Shown piece after piece: positions 42,475-53,129 of a DNA stretch of 64,000 nucleotides. Under the pieces are notes generated by a model, which saw nothing but the letters and a program-made list of their open reading frames with translations, did not search any database and was not told the origin of the DNA. The stretch is taken from assembly GCA_004194705.1 (NCBI GenBank), contig SADC01000843.1:45107-109106 (forward strand), given 5' to 3'. How positions within the stretch are numbered: position 1 is the stretch's first letter; every line of letters begins with the position of its first letter. Position numbers and translations under genes: made by a program. The stretch comes from Ditylenchus dipsaci. Lineage: Eukaryota > Nematoda > Chromadorea > Rhabditida > Anguinidae.

Positions 42475-43135
42475 GCAGTAGACGAGCTTAGCAGTTGATG
42501 AATCTACTATTTGATGAATTTACCAGTTGACGAATTTACCGGTTGGTGAATTTGTGGAACTACTGTCGAATGTAGACCCCAAAATTCTACCTTTTTTATT
42601 TGTCTTAAATTACTGAAAGCACTGCAAACTACAAAAGTTTTTATTCTTTTGCATTTCTAGTTGGTCTTTATTTATAGGATAGAATTTAGTATGGAAATAG
42701 GATGGAATTCATTTATAGGATTAAAATGGTCGGACTGAATTTTTCGGAGCCCTCCGAAAACACCCCAAAATCATGTTTCTTTTTGATGTTTTATTACTTT
42801 TAACGTGTAAAAAACGTGTTTCGGGGCAGGGCCGACCATTTTCAGAAAAAATAAATCGACTTTTTGAATAGACGGACCAAAGGATCAAATTCTCTGTTTT
42901 ATTTGTGGAAACATGTTTCTGAGGTATTTGTACCTGTTAATGGCGAAATTAATGTGCGCCAAGTTTTCGACTGTGAATGGGATTATGATTTATTTGATGA
43001 ATAAATTAACAATTTGGTCTAAACTTTTGTAGTTTGCAGTGCTTCCAGTAATTTAAGACAAATAAAAAAGATAGAATTTTGGGTCCACATTCGACAGTAG
43101 TTCCTTTGGAATTTGTGGTTGACGAATAGGCTTAG
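42475..43135. repeat. Foldback with TTGATGAATTTACCAG arm words
   Basis: GTGGAACTACTGTCGAATGT then GACCCCAAAATTCTAC and ACTGAAAGCACTGCAAACTAC on the left are mirrored on the right. The centre is coding-like (next entry). Confidence 0.8.
42870..43004 (+). CDS. Terminal-exon-like stretch in a foldback centre
   Basis: The plus strand reads SNSLFYLWKHVSEVFVPVNG then EINVRQVFDCEWDYDLFDE and TAA, and AATAAA overlaps the stop. A second frame is open over the first half (KDQILCFICGNMF), so a one-base shift after it may be the true reading. The acidic C-terminus is protein-like. The surrounding arms are typical foldback words. Family not recognised. Confidence 0.4.
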   Translation, partial: RRTKGSNSLFYLWKHVSEVFVPVNGEINVRQVFDCEWDYDLFDE

Positions 43136-43420
43136 AGCCTCCTACCACAAAGTTTTAAGTCGAAGTAAGTGTTTGTAAGACTCTCATTCACACTCGTCCT
43201 GGAGAAAGCGTAGGATAGTTCTCGGAGTCTGCGAGATCAATCCAATTATTGTTGATCATACATGCATTCAGGAATTCTTTTTTCTAAGTTCTATCAATAA
43301 AAGCATAGTGGGATTCATATAAATATGGCGTTTGTCTGAGGGCGTCAATGCAAAAGTCAATTTTGTAGCCAGAGGCTCAAATACATTCAGTCCGAGTGTG
43401 TAAATGTAATCAATTTTCTG

Positions 43421-43426
43421 TTTATT
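43421..43426 (-). promoter_or_regulatory. Polyadenylation signal of the membrane-protein gene
   Basis: AATAAA on the minus strand, 60 bases after the stop at 43487. The flank 43136-43420 has no other feature. Confidence 0.55.
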
Positions 43427-43486
43427 TCTCGACGATTCAGACTAGTGCTAACAATTCACGAACATGAGACGATTTCTCTCTCTTTT

Positions 43487-45575
43487 TCATGCGGTATCAG
43501 ATGAAGCAGTGAATGTGCGATCATCATGTTCTGGATTTGGAACAACAATTTCCGTGGATATATTAGATGTGGTTGAAGTAGAGTCTGTTGGCATCTCTTC
43601 GTAAACCCTTAGTAATCTTCTAAAATTACTCTAAAAGTCTTTCTTACAAATAGAAAGAATCATACGAGTTCCAAGAAATTTTAGCATGCTCCAAGGATTT
43701 GAGCTTTTGCCTATAATTTTTTTTCGAATATTTGTTTTTGGGACTATCAACTCAATGGTTACCTCCTATACACAGTAAAGTTATAGACTATCCAAATTAT
43801 GCTCAACATGATGTACAAAAATAAAGCTAATGTAAGGAATGGAATAAATTTAGACCACATTTCGGCTCGCATTTCCTGTAATTAATTTCCATTAGCTTAT
43901 TTTATCTATTTTCGATTAATAACGTTTGTGAAACTTTTTGTTGGTTGTAAGACTTGAAGCTTTTTAAATAGATCAAAAATAACAAGAAAAATTGAAAAAT
44001 TACAAGAAAACATTTTTTCAGGCTGAACTACACCTGTGTGTCTTGCCCAAAAACGGGGAATTTTTGGGAAAAAAAATTCGACCGAAATTTAAGTTTTGCC
44101 TTGGGGTACCAAGACGAATCAAGATTTTGGTCAATTTTTGTTCAAAAAAGTTTTTCTTTTAATTTAGTTTTTCATGTTGGAATTTCATGTGTCATAAAAC
44201 AGATTTTTTATCGTTTTTAGCGAAGAAAAATTACTTAGAAGCCGTTTTAACACTATTCTCAAATCAATATAAAATGCGCCCCCTTTCTTACCTCATTTTT
44301 CTGCAACTTTTCCCGCTCACTCTCCATCAGTTTGCTCAACTCAAAAGCATTCTTATCAATGTTCCACCCCAAAATATCTTGCTGGTGCTGTTCAGTGTTC
44401 TCCCGTTCATTTTTGTAAACCATCTGCCATGGGCTTTGGTCAGAGGTGGATGGTAAGCTATAAGTTTTTTTACAATTTTTTAAAGAGGGACATTCATGTA
44501 AGCATCGCCCTAAGTCGACTTTTCTAATCCCGCGAGGTGCACATCTTACTTATTTATTTTATTAAATTCACTGTCATCTAGGGTCAAAAGTCATCGAGCA
44601 ATCGGATTGCAACCATTTCCAGCACTCCTTTGCTGTCAGCAATTTTGCGATTTTCGGAAAATACACACCGAAATTACTTCAGAAAAACAAGGTAGCTAGC
44701 AAAGATTTGACCAAGGGACAAAAGAGTATGTTTTGGGGGCAGGATTTTTATGTTTTTTGCAATTTTAATTTACATGGTCATTTACAACCATATGCTGAAA
44801 ATGATGCCAAGAAGCAGGGCTACATTTTAAATGTAAGGTTGTAAATGATTACAGTCTCAGCTCTCTATAACGACGCTCTTTATAACGACCCTCTCCCTAT
44901 AACGACCCGGAAAAACAGCTATTTGGTCACGAACGACCTCATTTACGTCAAAACGACGCTCTATCTCTATAACGATTTAGCCGGTCCCTTGAGAGTCGTT
45001 ATAGAGAGCGTCAACTGTATGTAAATTTAAATTGCAAGAAAACCCCGGTTCTAAAACAATTCCGCAAATTTCGGGGACAGTCTTGGGTGGAAGTGCATTG
45101 AATTGGGTATCGTTGGATGTTTTTCAAATTCTAGCTCTAACTAAATATTAGTTTTTTCTCTGTTCGATAGCTTCAATAAAAAAAGTAGAGTCTTGGCTAC
45201 GTTTTAGTGTATGAAACGTGACTTGTAGAGAAATGTCAGAACATTTCAATGAAACCAATCAATGTAAAACCCGAAAAACGATCGGTTTTCGAAAATTTAG
45301 CCTATTTTAGCTTGAATACAAACTCTAGTAGGTGTGAAAGCCTGTGCTTGTGATTTTGTTGGATAACTAAGAGTGTGAGGAACATTTTGACACTAAACTT
45401 GTAAATAAAAGGAGAAAAAAAGGTATGCAGCCAGTCATAGTCGAACCTGTGACTTAGGCACTGCGTGTATGAATATTCCCCCACCCTTTAATACAATTCA
45501 AATCTAAAGTACTCACTTCTCAGTCAAATCTAAACTTGAATTTGAGGATTTGTTCTCTAGATCTATAGTTGCCAT
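43487..45575 (-). CDS. Unrecognised 156-residue single-pass membrane protein, complete
   Basis: Four minus-strand exons, 45575-45517, 44457-44292, 43875-43763 and 43619-43487, join in phase (2, 0, 2) with good GT-AG sites (GTGAGT, GTAAGA, GTAACC; TTATAG, TTACAG, TTTTAG) to give 156 residues without any break. It starts MATIDLENKSSNSSLDLTEN, has a charged, glutamine- and glutamate-rich helix (ENTEQHQQDILGWNIDKN, then FELSKLMESEREKLQKNEEM), one strong membrane span (FIPFLTLALFLYIMLSIIWI), a positive RRRLLR just after it, and a serine/threonine-rich acidic tail. AATAAA lies at 43421-43426, about 60 bases past the stop. Positive charges after the span suggest a cytosolic C-terminus, an inference. 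Intron 1 holds a 1-kb repeat element with a pogo-like MITE inside it. I do not recognise the family. Confidence 0.75.
44485..45490. repeat. B-box element, sister of 28225-28870, in an intron
   Basis: Left end CATTCATGTAAGCATCGCCC and right end GGCACTGCGTGTATGAATAT, as in the sister copy; TAGTCGAACCTGTGACTTAG is the inverted B-box region. A pogo-like MITE (44852-45016) is inserted. Confidence 0.65.
44852..45016. mobile_element. pogo/Tigger-like MITE, CTCTATAACGA subfamily
   Basis: CAGTCTCAGCTCTCTATAAC at the left and GAGAGCGTCAACTG at the right, with words CTCTTTATAACGACCCTCTC inside. Confidence 0.7.
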
Positions 45576-46387
45576 GAAAGTAGGTTGAAAGTTATGCAGA
45601 AGTAAGAGCATCATTCAAAGCTAAACTATTAGGTTGTTGAATACATTAAAAAAAACTATAAAATACTTTAGAATACATGAAAAGAGAGAAATTATCTGCG
45701 AAAAGACGCAATTCAGTTGATTTTTTTATCCACCGCGTTCTTATGTTTTAATTTCGGTACTCTGACCTAGTGCTTTTGTTACAGATTCATTATACTAAGA
45801 TAATGCTGGTCAATTGAGAGCTTGCATTTGAATTTAAAAAAAATCACTTTTAGCCTATAAAAACTGTTTAGGAACAGTAAAAGATAATAAAATTAAAAAA
45901 TGTCGGTTTTTGGGATGGTGACCCTAGTAAATAAGCGCTGCTAAAAATTGGTGCGGACACAAATAGAATTATAAAAAGACCAATTATTAATGCAATTAAG
46001 AATAAGAAAACTTCAAAAATAAAAATAAAATGTGAAAATGCATAGTTTTCTCTAAAAGGAAACATTTTTTATTTTTTCAAATCCAAATTTAAAAAAAACA
46101 AAAAATTATAGCAATTTTGACAGGCCGAGCAATAAAATTAGGGATTATTCGAGCTGTGTTTGCATTTTTTCTAGCTAGCTGACGACATTGGACCCTAGTC
46201 CAAGGTTTGTTTGTTTAGAAGAGCTGGATAGGAGAAGAAGAAAAGAACGCTTTTAAATAAATTTCCTCAACAAAAGTCACTCTTTCAAAATTTTGCTTCT
46301 GATTCCTTTCATCCGTAGACTCAAATTTGGGGGTGGTTTAAAAAGAAATGAGGAAAGAAAGACAGCTTGCAAGATCTTCTCCTATCC

Positions 46388-46657
46388 ATGCCTTTTCCCT
46401 TAGATCTCCAAGCAAGAGAAAGTACATTTGAACAAGTAGCACATAAGAAGAGTGGGAGTAACAAAACCCACCTGCCAAACACATCTAGAAGGAAAAACTC
46501 ACTCAGCCAAAAAATATTGGAAATGCTCGTGCTTTATAAGCAACCTATTACATCAATCATTTTTAGACCATATGCCGGTATTTTTTTGTTTCTAAAAAGA
46601 TGTGCGTGCGATAAATTAGATAAAAATAATAATAAGATGTCATTGCTTGCTTTTTAA
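46388..46657 (+). other. Single-exon open frame, 89 codons, unrecognised
   Basis: Begins ATG (MPFPLDLQARESTFEQVAHK) and continues KKSGSNKTHLPNTSRRKNSL before a hydrophobic stretch near the end. No repeats overlap it, but no splice acceptor, TATA or polyadenylation signal supports it. The surrounding 45576-46920 is otherwise without supported features apart from A+T-rich tracts. Confidence 0.2.
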
Positions 46658-46924
46658 AAAGAGAAAAATAACAAGTCATTTTAAGCTTGCTTTTTAACTG
46701 ACACAGGTTATCTCTAGTTTTCTTTTGTTTTCAACCAGAGCATGATTTAAATGATAGATTATGATCCAATTTGCCCCTTTGAAATTGCATAGGCTCAAAT
46801 CGTGACATTGACGGTTTAAATAGCCAGCTGTCCACCATAGAGTTTTTTCTCTGTCAATTTTTTTTCACCATCATGTTCAGCGTGAAATTTTGCACAAGAA
46901 AATACGACCCTACCGGAGTATAAT

Positions 46925-47640
46925 CCCTAACCCCACCAAATATTTTTTTTTTTAAGTGTTTCCAATTTTTTTTTTTTTTTTTTTAAGTGTCAATTTTTTA
47001 AGTGTTTCCAAACACCCTACATCGACCTAAAATCGCCTTAGGAGTTCAAAAAAGACATTATTTTTGAGTTCTGATCGATAAAAAATTGAGTTTTGGACAC
47101 TTTTAAATTTCGACTTTTTACCTGTTTCATCATGTTTTGGTCACTGGAGCTGGGCAAAAATAGTCTCTAAATGCATTTTTGTTCAAGAGTCTTGCTCGGA
47201 ATCATGTCTAAGGTGAGTGAGTGCGCGCATCTCAAACCTACTAAGCCGACGGCGCCCCTTTCGGGGGCGCAGGGGCTTGGTTGCTTGGGGTTGAGATGCG
47301 CACACCCACATACCTTAGACGCAAAGCATGCATCTCTATGCATACCAGACTTTCTTTATGCGGTAGGCTCCAGTCAAAAAACTATGTTCAACATCTTCCT
47401 TTTTACACTAAATTGATCTATTTTTGGTCTTTTCCCACCCCGAAATAGCTCTAATTCCTTCAAAAAGATCAAAATAGGTATTTTTGGGTGGTCCCAAAAC
47501 TCAATTTTTTATTGACTAGAACACAAAAATAATGTCTTTTTCGAGCTTCTGAGAGAATTTTAGGTCGATATAGGGTGTTTGGAAACGCTTTAACAAAATT
47601 CATTTAAGGGGGGTTAATATACTCCGGTAGCGCCGAAAAG
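46925..47640. repeat. Foldback with the splice-donor hairpin module
   Basis: CCAAACACCCTACATCGACC and the inverse GGTCGATATAGGGTGTTTGG form the arms; the module centre (47200-47330) has TCATGTCTAAGGTGAGTGAG and CACCCACATACCTTAGACG. Confidence 0.75.
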
Positions 47641-48450
47641 ACTTTTAGGAGGCATGATCTTTCCCGTGTTAAACCCCGGGAGTTTTGAAATTAGTGCATT
47701 TCTGCACAATAATTGCTAAAAAAACCCTGGAAAAAGACTTGATCCAAAACAGAAACAAATTATTTTAAAGGACCATGTTCACGTGTTCAAAATTGGTGCC
47801 TGCCATTTCTAAAAAACTCCTCGTCATTGAACTTCTGTAGGGTTTTCTTAATTTGGTTTCTAACAAAACAAGGCTAGAATTTAATTTTAGGTTTAGTTTC
47901 GTTTGAAACCCAATCGAAAAATTCATGCGTAAATCCAACAATTATGAAAAAATTGAATAGGCGTGGGACTAATTAAGAACGCGTGAACATGGTCCTTAAA
48001 TTTAAAAAGGCTATAGCTAGTGTGCACCACCTTGTGGTTAAGAAAAGGTTAACACTGGAATGCCTGATGTTCCTAAGAGCACCTTCTGGTGCGAAATTTC
48101 ACGCTGAACACGATAGTGAAAACTTTTTAAAAAAGAGTCTCCATTTGCGGGTCAGCCGCCCATAACAACTAGCCAAGTCATGATTTTTGCTTATGCAACT
48201 TCTACAGGGCAAATCACGTAAAATTTAACCATCGATAATAGTGATTTATGACTTAAAAGAAAGCGCAGATCATGGGCTTTCAAATAAACTATCATCAAAG
48301 TATTTATGACAATTTGATGTGAAAATCTTGGTTCAAAGAAATGATTGTATTCTTTTTCAAAAACGTTGTTGATACTTAAATAAAAACTAAAAAGTGTGAT
48401 AAGGCCATGTTTTCAGTTGTCAATGTATAATGTTTGACGGACAGTAGGCA

Positions 48451-49148
48451 CGGGGTGTCAAACATGTCGAAATGCAAAATCGACAATTATCTCGTCGAGA
48501 CAAAAACATTCAAAAACGATTAGATTTTCAAGTTTCTATTATTTTTGCCCAACTTTTAATTTTTGTTCGCAACTTTGCTGATGGACATACATATATAAAA
48601 CATTTATAGATCACTGGATCGCCCAGGAATTGCTTTATCGACTGATAAAAAAATTTCACCCAGCTGCATAAAAAATAGAAAAAGTTTGAATTTGAGTTTG
48701 GCAGAGCCAAGTCACCAACTTCAAATGTCTTTTTATCCCGAATTCCGTGTTCAAATAACTTTCTGGCTAGTCATAATGTAGAATTTTCCTCAGCATTCTT
48801 ATGGTGTGTTTAGTTGTTCTATTCGCCGTCAATTTTTAAATTAACCTAGTGGTTTTATGAAAGTTGACATGTTTTAGCAAGCTAATGAACCTCATATCTC
48901 CGCTCACATTGGAAAAACAAAGAACGAAATCGGAATCTTTGCAACTTTTTGGACCAGATTAATGAAAAAATTGACGAAAGACCAGAAAAAAAAATTTGGA
49001 ATAAAAAAAAGTGTCGAACCGTAGGCGAGAACGAACTTTTTAAGGTGTCGTTTCAAAAAAACAGCAGACAAGAAGGGTCCCATTCAAAGTTGTTAATGAC
49101 AGAACGCCAACGTCGATTTTGAATTTCGACGTGTTTGACACCCCGTGT
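48451..49148. repeat. Foldback with CACGGGGTGTCAAACATGTC ends
   Basis: Left CACGGGGTGTCAAACATGTCG and right CGACGTGTTTGACACCCCGTG; inner words AAAATCGAC and GTCGATTTT. The 500-base centre carries two exons on the minus strand (next entry). Confidence 0.75.
48604..48762 (-). CDS. Last two exons of an unrecognised gene, inside a foldback
   Basis: Exon 48762-48720 (after GACTAGCCAG) reads KLFEHGIRDKKTFE; a 56-base intron from GTTGGTGAC to TTCTATTTTTTATGCAG, a strong nematode-type acceptor; then exon 48663-48604 reads LGEIFLSVDKAIPGRSSDL and TAA. Phases agree. The donor is weak. A second reading without splicing is open too (WVKFFYQSIKQFLGDPVIYK). No upstream exon lies in the foldback, so only a 3' gene end is present. 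Family not recognised. Confidence 0.45.
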
Positions 49149-49880
49149 AGGAAAGTAGTTTGAAGGAAAGTAATGTAAAGTAGAAAAAAAACGGGTCTTC
49201 AGAGTGTTTAGCAAGACTCTCAAAAGAAAGATCGAAAAAAGGTTTTGACGTAAAACTTTAGTTTCGCTAATGAAACCTGGATTTGCGTCACCAAATTCGT
49301 GTTCAGCATGGTCTTACTGTCAAATTTCAAATTCCGCTCAACATAATAATTATTCAAATATATAATTTTTTGAATTTTTTTTTTGTCTTGTTCGGAATTT
49401 AAAATTTGTTACCAGGCTTAAGGGCAGTTTTATAAGAAATCAACCACGCTAAACACAAATTCGGTGTCAAAAATCCAGGTTTTGAAGGGCTGTGTATGAA
49501 CTCGTGAAATTTGAACTGGTAAAACATGAGACTGGTAAATCATGAAACTGGTAAAAAAAAAATTTCGAAAAACATCGAACTCGATAATCAATGAACTGGA
49601 GAATCGAGTTTCGTGAAACATGAAACCCGCGAAAACGAGTTTTGAAAAACATGGAACTCGCGGAAACCAGTTTTCGAAAACATGGAACTCGCGGAAACCA
49701 GTTTTTGAAAACATGGAACTCGTTAATTTATTTTCTGTCATCCTTGTAGCTCGTGAATCGACTTACCGGAGTCGTTGTGATTCATATTCGCATGTATTGG
49801 ACCTGTTTTTGCTGGTTTATTGCGGTTGCTGTTGTACTTCTGCTTTATTCATAATTATTTTTTTTATTAGGCAAATCAAT

Positions 49881-50785
49881 ATGGATAGCAAAAATGAAGA
49901 TGAAGTTGATGTTTTCGGAAACCCAAATGATGAAGAGTCGGCATCGGAAGGAGAATCCCATCAAGAGCAGCGTCCAAATAAAGATGTTCTCTGTTTCCAG
50001 AAAATCGCCAAGAAAATTAAGCTCACAATGAAAGAAGGCAAGTGCAGGTAAAATTATAGCAACACAATCAGCCTGCTTTAAGCAGAAAACTTGTAGAAAT
50101 CCTACCCTTCAGGGGCGACAGATCCAGTGAGCTTGAAAATTCCGGAACTATGGAGGCATCATGTAGATGGAACCGCTTTCGTAATGTACGATTCTGGTGC
50201 TCAGCGTGAGAACGATCGTATGGTGGTCATGTTCTCTGTATACATGCTGGACGTAATATTTGCAATTAAAAAAAATTATTTGTGTAATGCGCTTGTTTGC
50301 AGAAATTCTCTCGTGTCAGTCGTTTGGTCTTCAGTCGACTTATTGGATGGCTTCAACTCTATCCGTGTTATCCCTGATGAAATTTGTGAGTGCTTTATTG
50401 GTTTGCTGTTATTATTTGGATAGCTCAATTAGTTGTGCATTCGAATAAACGCTACATGGGTCTATTTTCTGGTCAATACGCCTCAAAGAAGAGTTCGCCC
50501 AACAGACGGAATCGCTGTGCTACAGAGGGCTGTGAACGCCTTTGACGATAATGATAGCGAGTTGAGTCTCGCAAGCATTTCTCAGGCATCTTTCTCACGA
50601 AGATGGATCATCTGATCAGAGTTGTGAAGGCCGAATGCGAAGCTTCTGGCAATCTCTACTGAGCTACTCCTGCGACGGGAGCTGTGGAAGGTGCACAACA
50701 CCAAGGATCCAAGATTAACACTGGGCGGGAGCAAGCGAAGATGAAGGCGATGCTAACCTACAACAGTGCGCTTATTGATATCTGA
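49881..50785 (+). pseudogene. Mutator-like transposase N-terminal region, decayed
   Basis: ATG at 49881, ten bases after an acceptor (TTTTTTATTAG). Acidic start MDSKNEDEVDVFGNPNDEES, then KDVLCFQKIAKKIKLTMKE; a GC-AG intron (AAG|GCAAGTGCAG to ACCCTTCAG); then ATDPVSLKIPELWRHHVDGT, then FVMYDSGAQRENDRMVVMFS; then, across frames, a W-M-DG-x-x-S-x-x-V-I-PDE region and QLVVHSNKRYMGLFSGQY. The order F-x-x-YDSG, RM-V-x-FS, W-x-DG-x-F-x-x-x-P-x-E/F is that of the N-terminal half of MULE transposases and matches element 1. The catalytic DDE block is missing; the tail reads EGAQHQGSKINTGREQAKMK. Stops and frame changes show decay. Confidence 0.55.
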
Positions 50786-50844
50786 CTTTTTTGTTCTTTG
50801 GTTGATTGGCATTTTGTTGAATAAAATTTATTGAAGTGAAGATC

Positions 50845-51080
50845 TTCATTATTTTTGATTTATTGAGGATTGAAGATGAGGATGAAGGAGAAATTTTGTA
50901 TTGAGGATTGAGGATGAGGATGAAGGAGGAAAAATTTTTTGTATTGAGGATAGGATTGAGGATGAAGGAGAAAAATTTTTGTATTGAGGATTGAGGATGA
51001 GGATGAAGGTGGAAAATTTTTTTATTGAGGATGAAGATTGAGGATGAAGGAGAAATTTTTTTTATTGAGGATTGAGGATG
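50845..51080. repeat. Minisatellite of ATTGAGGATGAGGATGAAGG words
   Basis: TATTGAGGATTGAGGATGAG and GGAGAAATTTTTT alternate about six times with a unit near 40-45 bases, just past the end of the transposase remnant. Confidence 0.75.
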
Positions 51081-51128
51081 AAGGCTTCAAAAATTTTCTG
51101 GCGTTAACAACCCTGGTCAGCATTTATA

Positions 51129-51296
51129 CAGTCGAACTTGGATATAACGGCAGCCCTGGAACCAGCTGGATGTGTCGGTTTTTGAGGGGGCCGTTATATC
51201 GCGGGTGAGATTTGATGAATTTTCTTGTTGGCTAGCCTCATCTGGTCAGCGAGAAATGTGGTTATATCGGGATGTCATTATATCAATGTTCGACTG
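51129..51296. mobile_element. pogo/Tigger-like MITE, GGATATAACGGC subfamily
   Basis: CAGTCGAACTTGGATATAAC at the left and TATATCAATGTTCGACTG at the right, flanked by TA; word GGCCGTTATATCGC inside. Confidence 0.75.
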
Positions 51297-51432
51297 TAGA
51301 TCAACAATAAATTCACTTTTCCGAGTCTTAAATTGACCTCATTTTACTCTTTGCATTATATTGTGCTTCTAGACTGTTACTGAAAAATAAGGGGACCAAT
51401 TTCGGACTTCTTAAGTTGTATTTTGATTACAG

Positions 51433-51587
51433 AACGACAATTATTTTCAGACCGGCTTCCTACACAACAAATCGCCATCAATATTGCTGGAGTGAATTCG
51501 GTCTGTCGACGAAGTAGGACAGCTGGTGACAAACTCAAACTCGCAATGTACTGCCTGAAAAACCTCAAAAAGCTCACCGTGCAATAA
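51433..51587 (+). CDS. Terminal exon within Mutator-like element 2
   Basis: After acceptor TATTTTGATTACAG the frame reads RQLFSDRLPTQQIAINIAGV, then NSVCRRSRTAGDKLKLAMYC, then LKNLKKLTVQ and TAA, 50 residues with good codon texture and a basic amphipathic end. It lies between the transposase remnant and the right end on the same strand, so it is either the C-terminus of the transposase gene or a captured host exon. A pogo-like MITE lies upstream. Family not recognised. Confidence 0.5.
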
Positions 51588-52240
51588 TTGAACCGACTAC
51601 TATGAAGCGGGTGTCCCCTACAGTAGATGACTAGAGAGAGTCACTATAGAGAGACTCCATTCTATGTTGATTTCTAAGGAGTGAGCGAAAAGAAAAAATA
51701 GATCTGTTGTCGAAAGAGATAAATAGTTGTGGTATCTTTGTGATATATGATATCATGATATACAAGCCTTACAATCACCAATACAAAACATAACAGGTCA
51801 TAGATAAGCGAGAAAACAGATTAACGAGTTCCATGTTTTAGAAAACTCGTTTTCGCGGGTTCCATGTTTTCGAAATGCATTTTTACCAGTTCCATGATTT
51901 GAGAGTCTCATGTTTCACCAGTTTCATGATTTACGAGTCTCATGTTTTACCAGTTTAAATTTTACGAGTTCATATACAGCCGTTTTAAAGCAAAACCAAA
52001 GTTTTACGTCAAAATCGTTTTTGAACTTTCTTTCGAAAGTCTTGCTAGACACCCTGAAAGCCCGTTTTTACTGTACTTTCTGGTGCAGTTTTCCCTGCTC
52101 TGTCGAATTGTATACATTCGTAACTGAAAACGCGACCTTATCACACTTTTTAGTGCTTATTCAAGTATCAACAACGCTTTTAAAAAATGACGCAATTATT
52201 TCTTTGGAGTAAAGTTTTCACATTAAATTGTCATATATAT

Positions 52241-52662
52241 AGTCGACTCTCCCAATAACGAACCCCCAAAAAGTTCGTTCCCACCTTGGGTACGACACTT
52301 TTTTTAGCCTGATTTTTTAATTTTTTCCTAGTTCTGTTTTGACAGTCTGGTCCGAAACATCGTAAGGATTCCGATTTTACCGATCGTTTTTCAGAAATCC
52401 ATTTTTTTTTCCTCCAAAAAAGCAACACTCTATTAAAGGACAAGGATTTTTGAAAAAGCCTGTCCTTAAATCGAGTTTTTGCTTTTTTAGAGGAAAAAAT
52501 TGGATTTCTGAAAAACGATCGGTAAAATCGGAATCATTACGATATTTGGGACCAGACTGTCAAAACAGAACTAGGAAAATTTTAAAAAATCAGGCTAAAA
52601 AAAGTGTCGGACCCAAGGTGGGAACGAACTTTTGGGGGTTCGTTATTGGGAGAGTCGACTGT
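52241..52662. mobile_element. pogo-like MITE, CCCAATAACGAAC subfamily
   Basis: AGTCGACTCTCCCAATAACG on the left, CGTTATTGGGAGAGTCGACT on the right. Arms of about 200 bases share AAAAAGTTCGTTCCCACC and ATCCGATTTTACCGATCG-like words. A related half lies at 56205-56360. Confidence 0.75.
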
Positions 52663-53129
52663 ACCTCAATGATATCTCATAAGAAAGCCTGTATTGTGCG
52701 CTTTTTTTAGTTATAAATTACTGAATTCAATAATAAAAATTGACGAGATCTGCCATCTAGAAGTTGCATATGCGAAAATAGTGACTTGGTAGATTCTTGG
52801 GACAGCTGACCCGCAAATATCGACTTTTGAAAAAAAATTCACTATCGTGCTCATCGTGAAATTCCGCTTTAGAAGGTGCTTTTAGAACAATCAGGCATTC
52901 CAGTATTAAGAAATACTCGTCTTTATGAAAAAAAGAGTTGTTTCACAAAACTCATTTTTCTTAATTACACAGGGTCGATTAATACTTATTTAGAAACCAG
53001 AAATGCAGGGCTACATGCTGATCTTAAAAACAAATTTTACGATTTAAAAATACAGAGAAAACTCTCTCTACTAATTAGTGGAATAAATCAGTAAATCACT
53101 GGTGAAAAGTAGTAAATTGGTGGATGAAA

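Larger units (their letters stand above)
49488..51981 (+). mobile_element. Mutator-like element 2 with GGCTGTRTATGAACTCGT ends
   Basis: Left end GGCTGTGTATGAACTCGTGA, right end inverted GAGTTCATATACAGCC, with AAACTGGTAAAACATGAGAC words filling about 250 bases of each arm. Flanks GTTTTGAAG (left) and GTTTTAAAG (right) match 8 of 9, a Mutator-type target duplication. The gene within is on the plus strand. Confidence 0.75.
47641..52930. repeat. Large nested foldback complex around Mutator-like element 2
   Basis: AGAGCACCTTCTGGTGCGAAATT with GCGGGTCAGCCG (about 48080-48160) returns inverted at about 52810-52900 (CAGCTGACCCGCAAATATCG). AGACTCTCAAAAGAAAG with GACGTAAAACTTTAG (49210-49265) returns inverted at about 51995-52050. 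Between them are smaller foldbacks, a captured-exon foldback and Mutator-like element 2. Confidence 0.6.

Noticed and set aside
45868..46065. Hydrophobic 65-codon minus-strand frame
   Set aside because: Very A+T-rich, overlaps a GTGCGGACAC/GGGTCACC repeat remnant and has no splice or start context.
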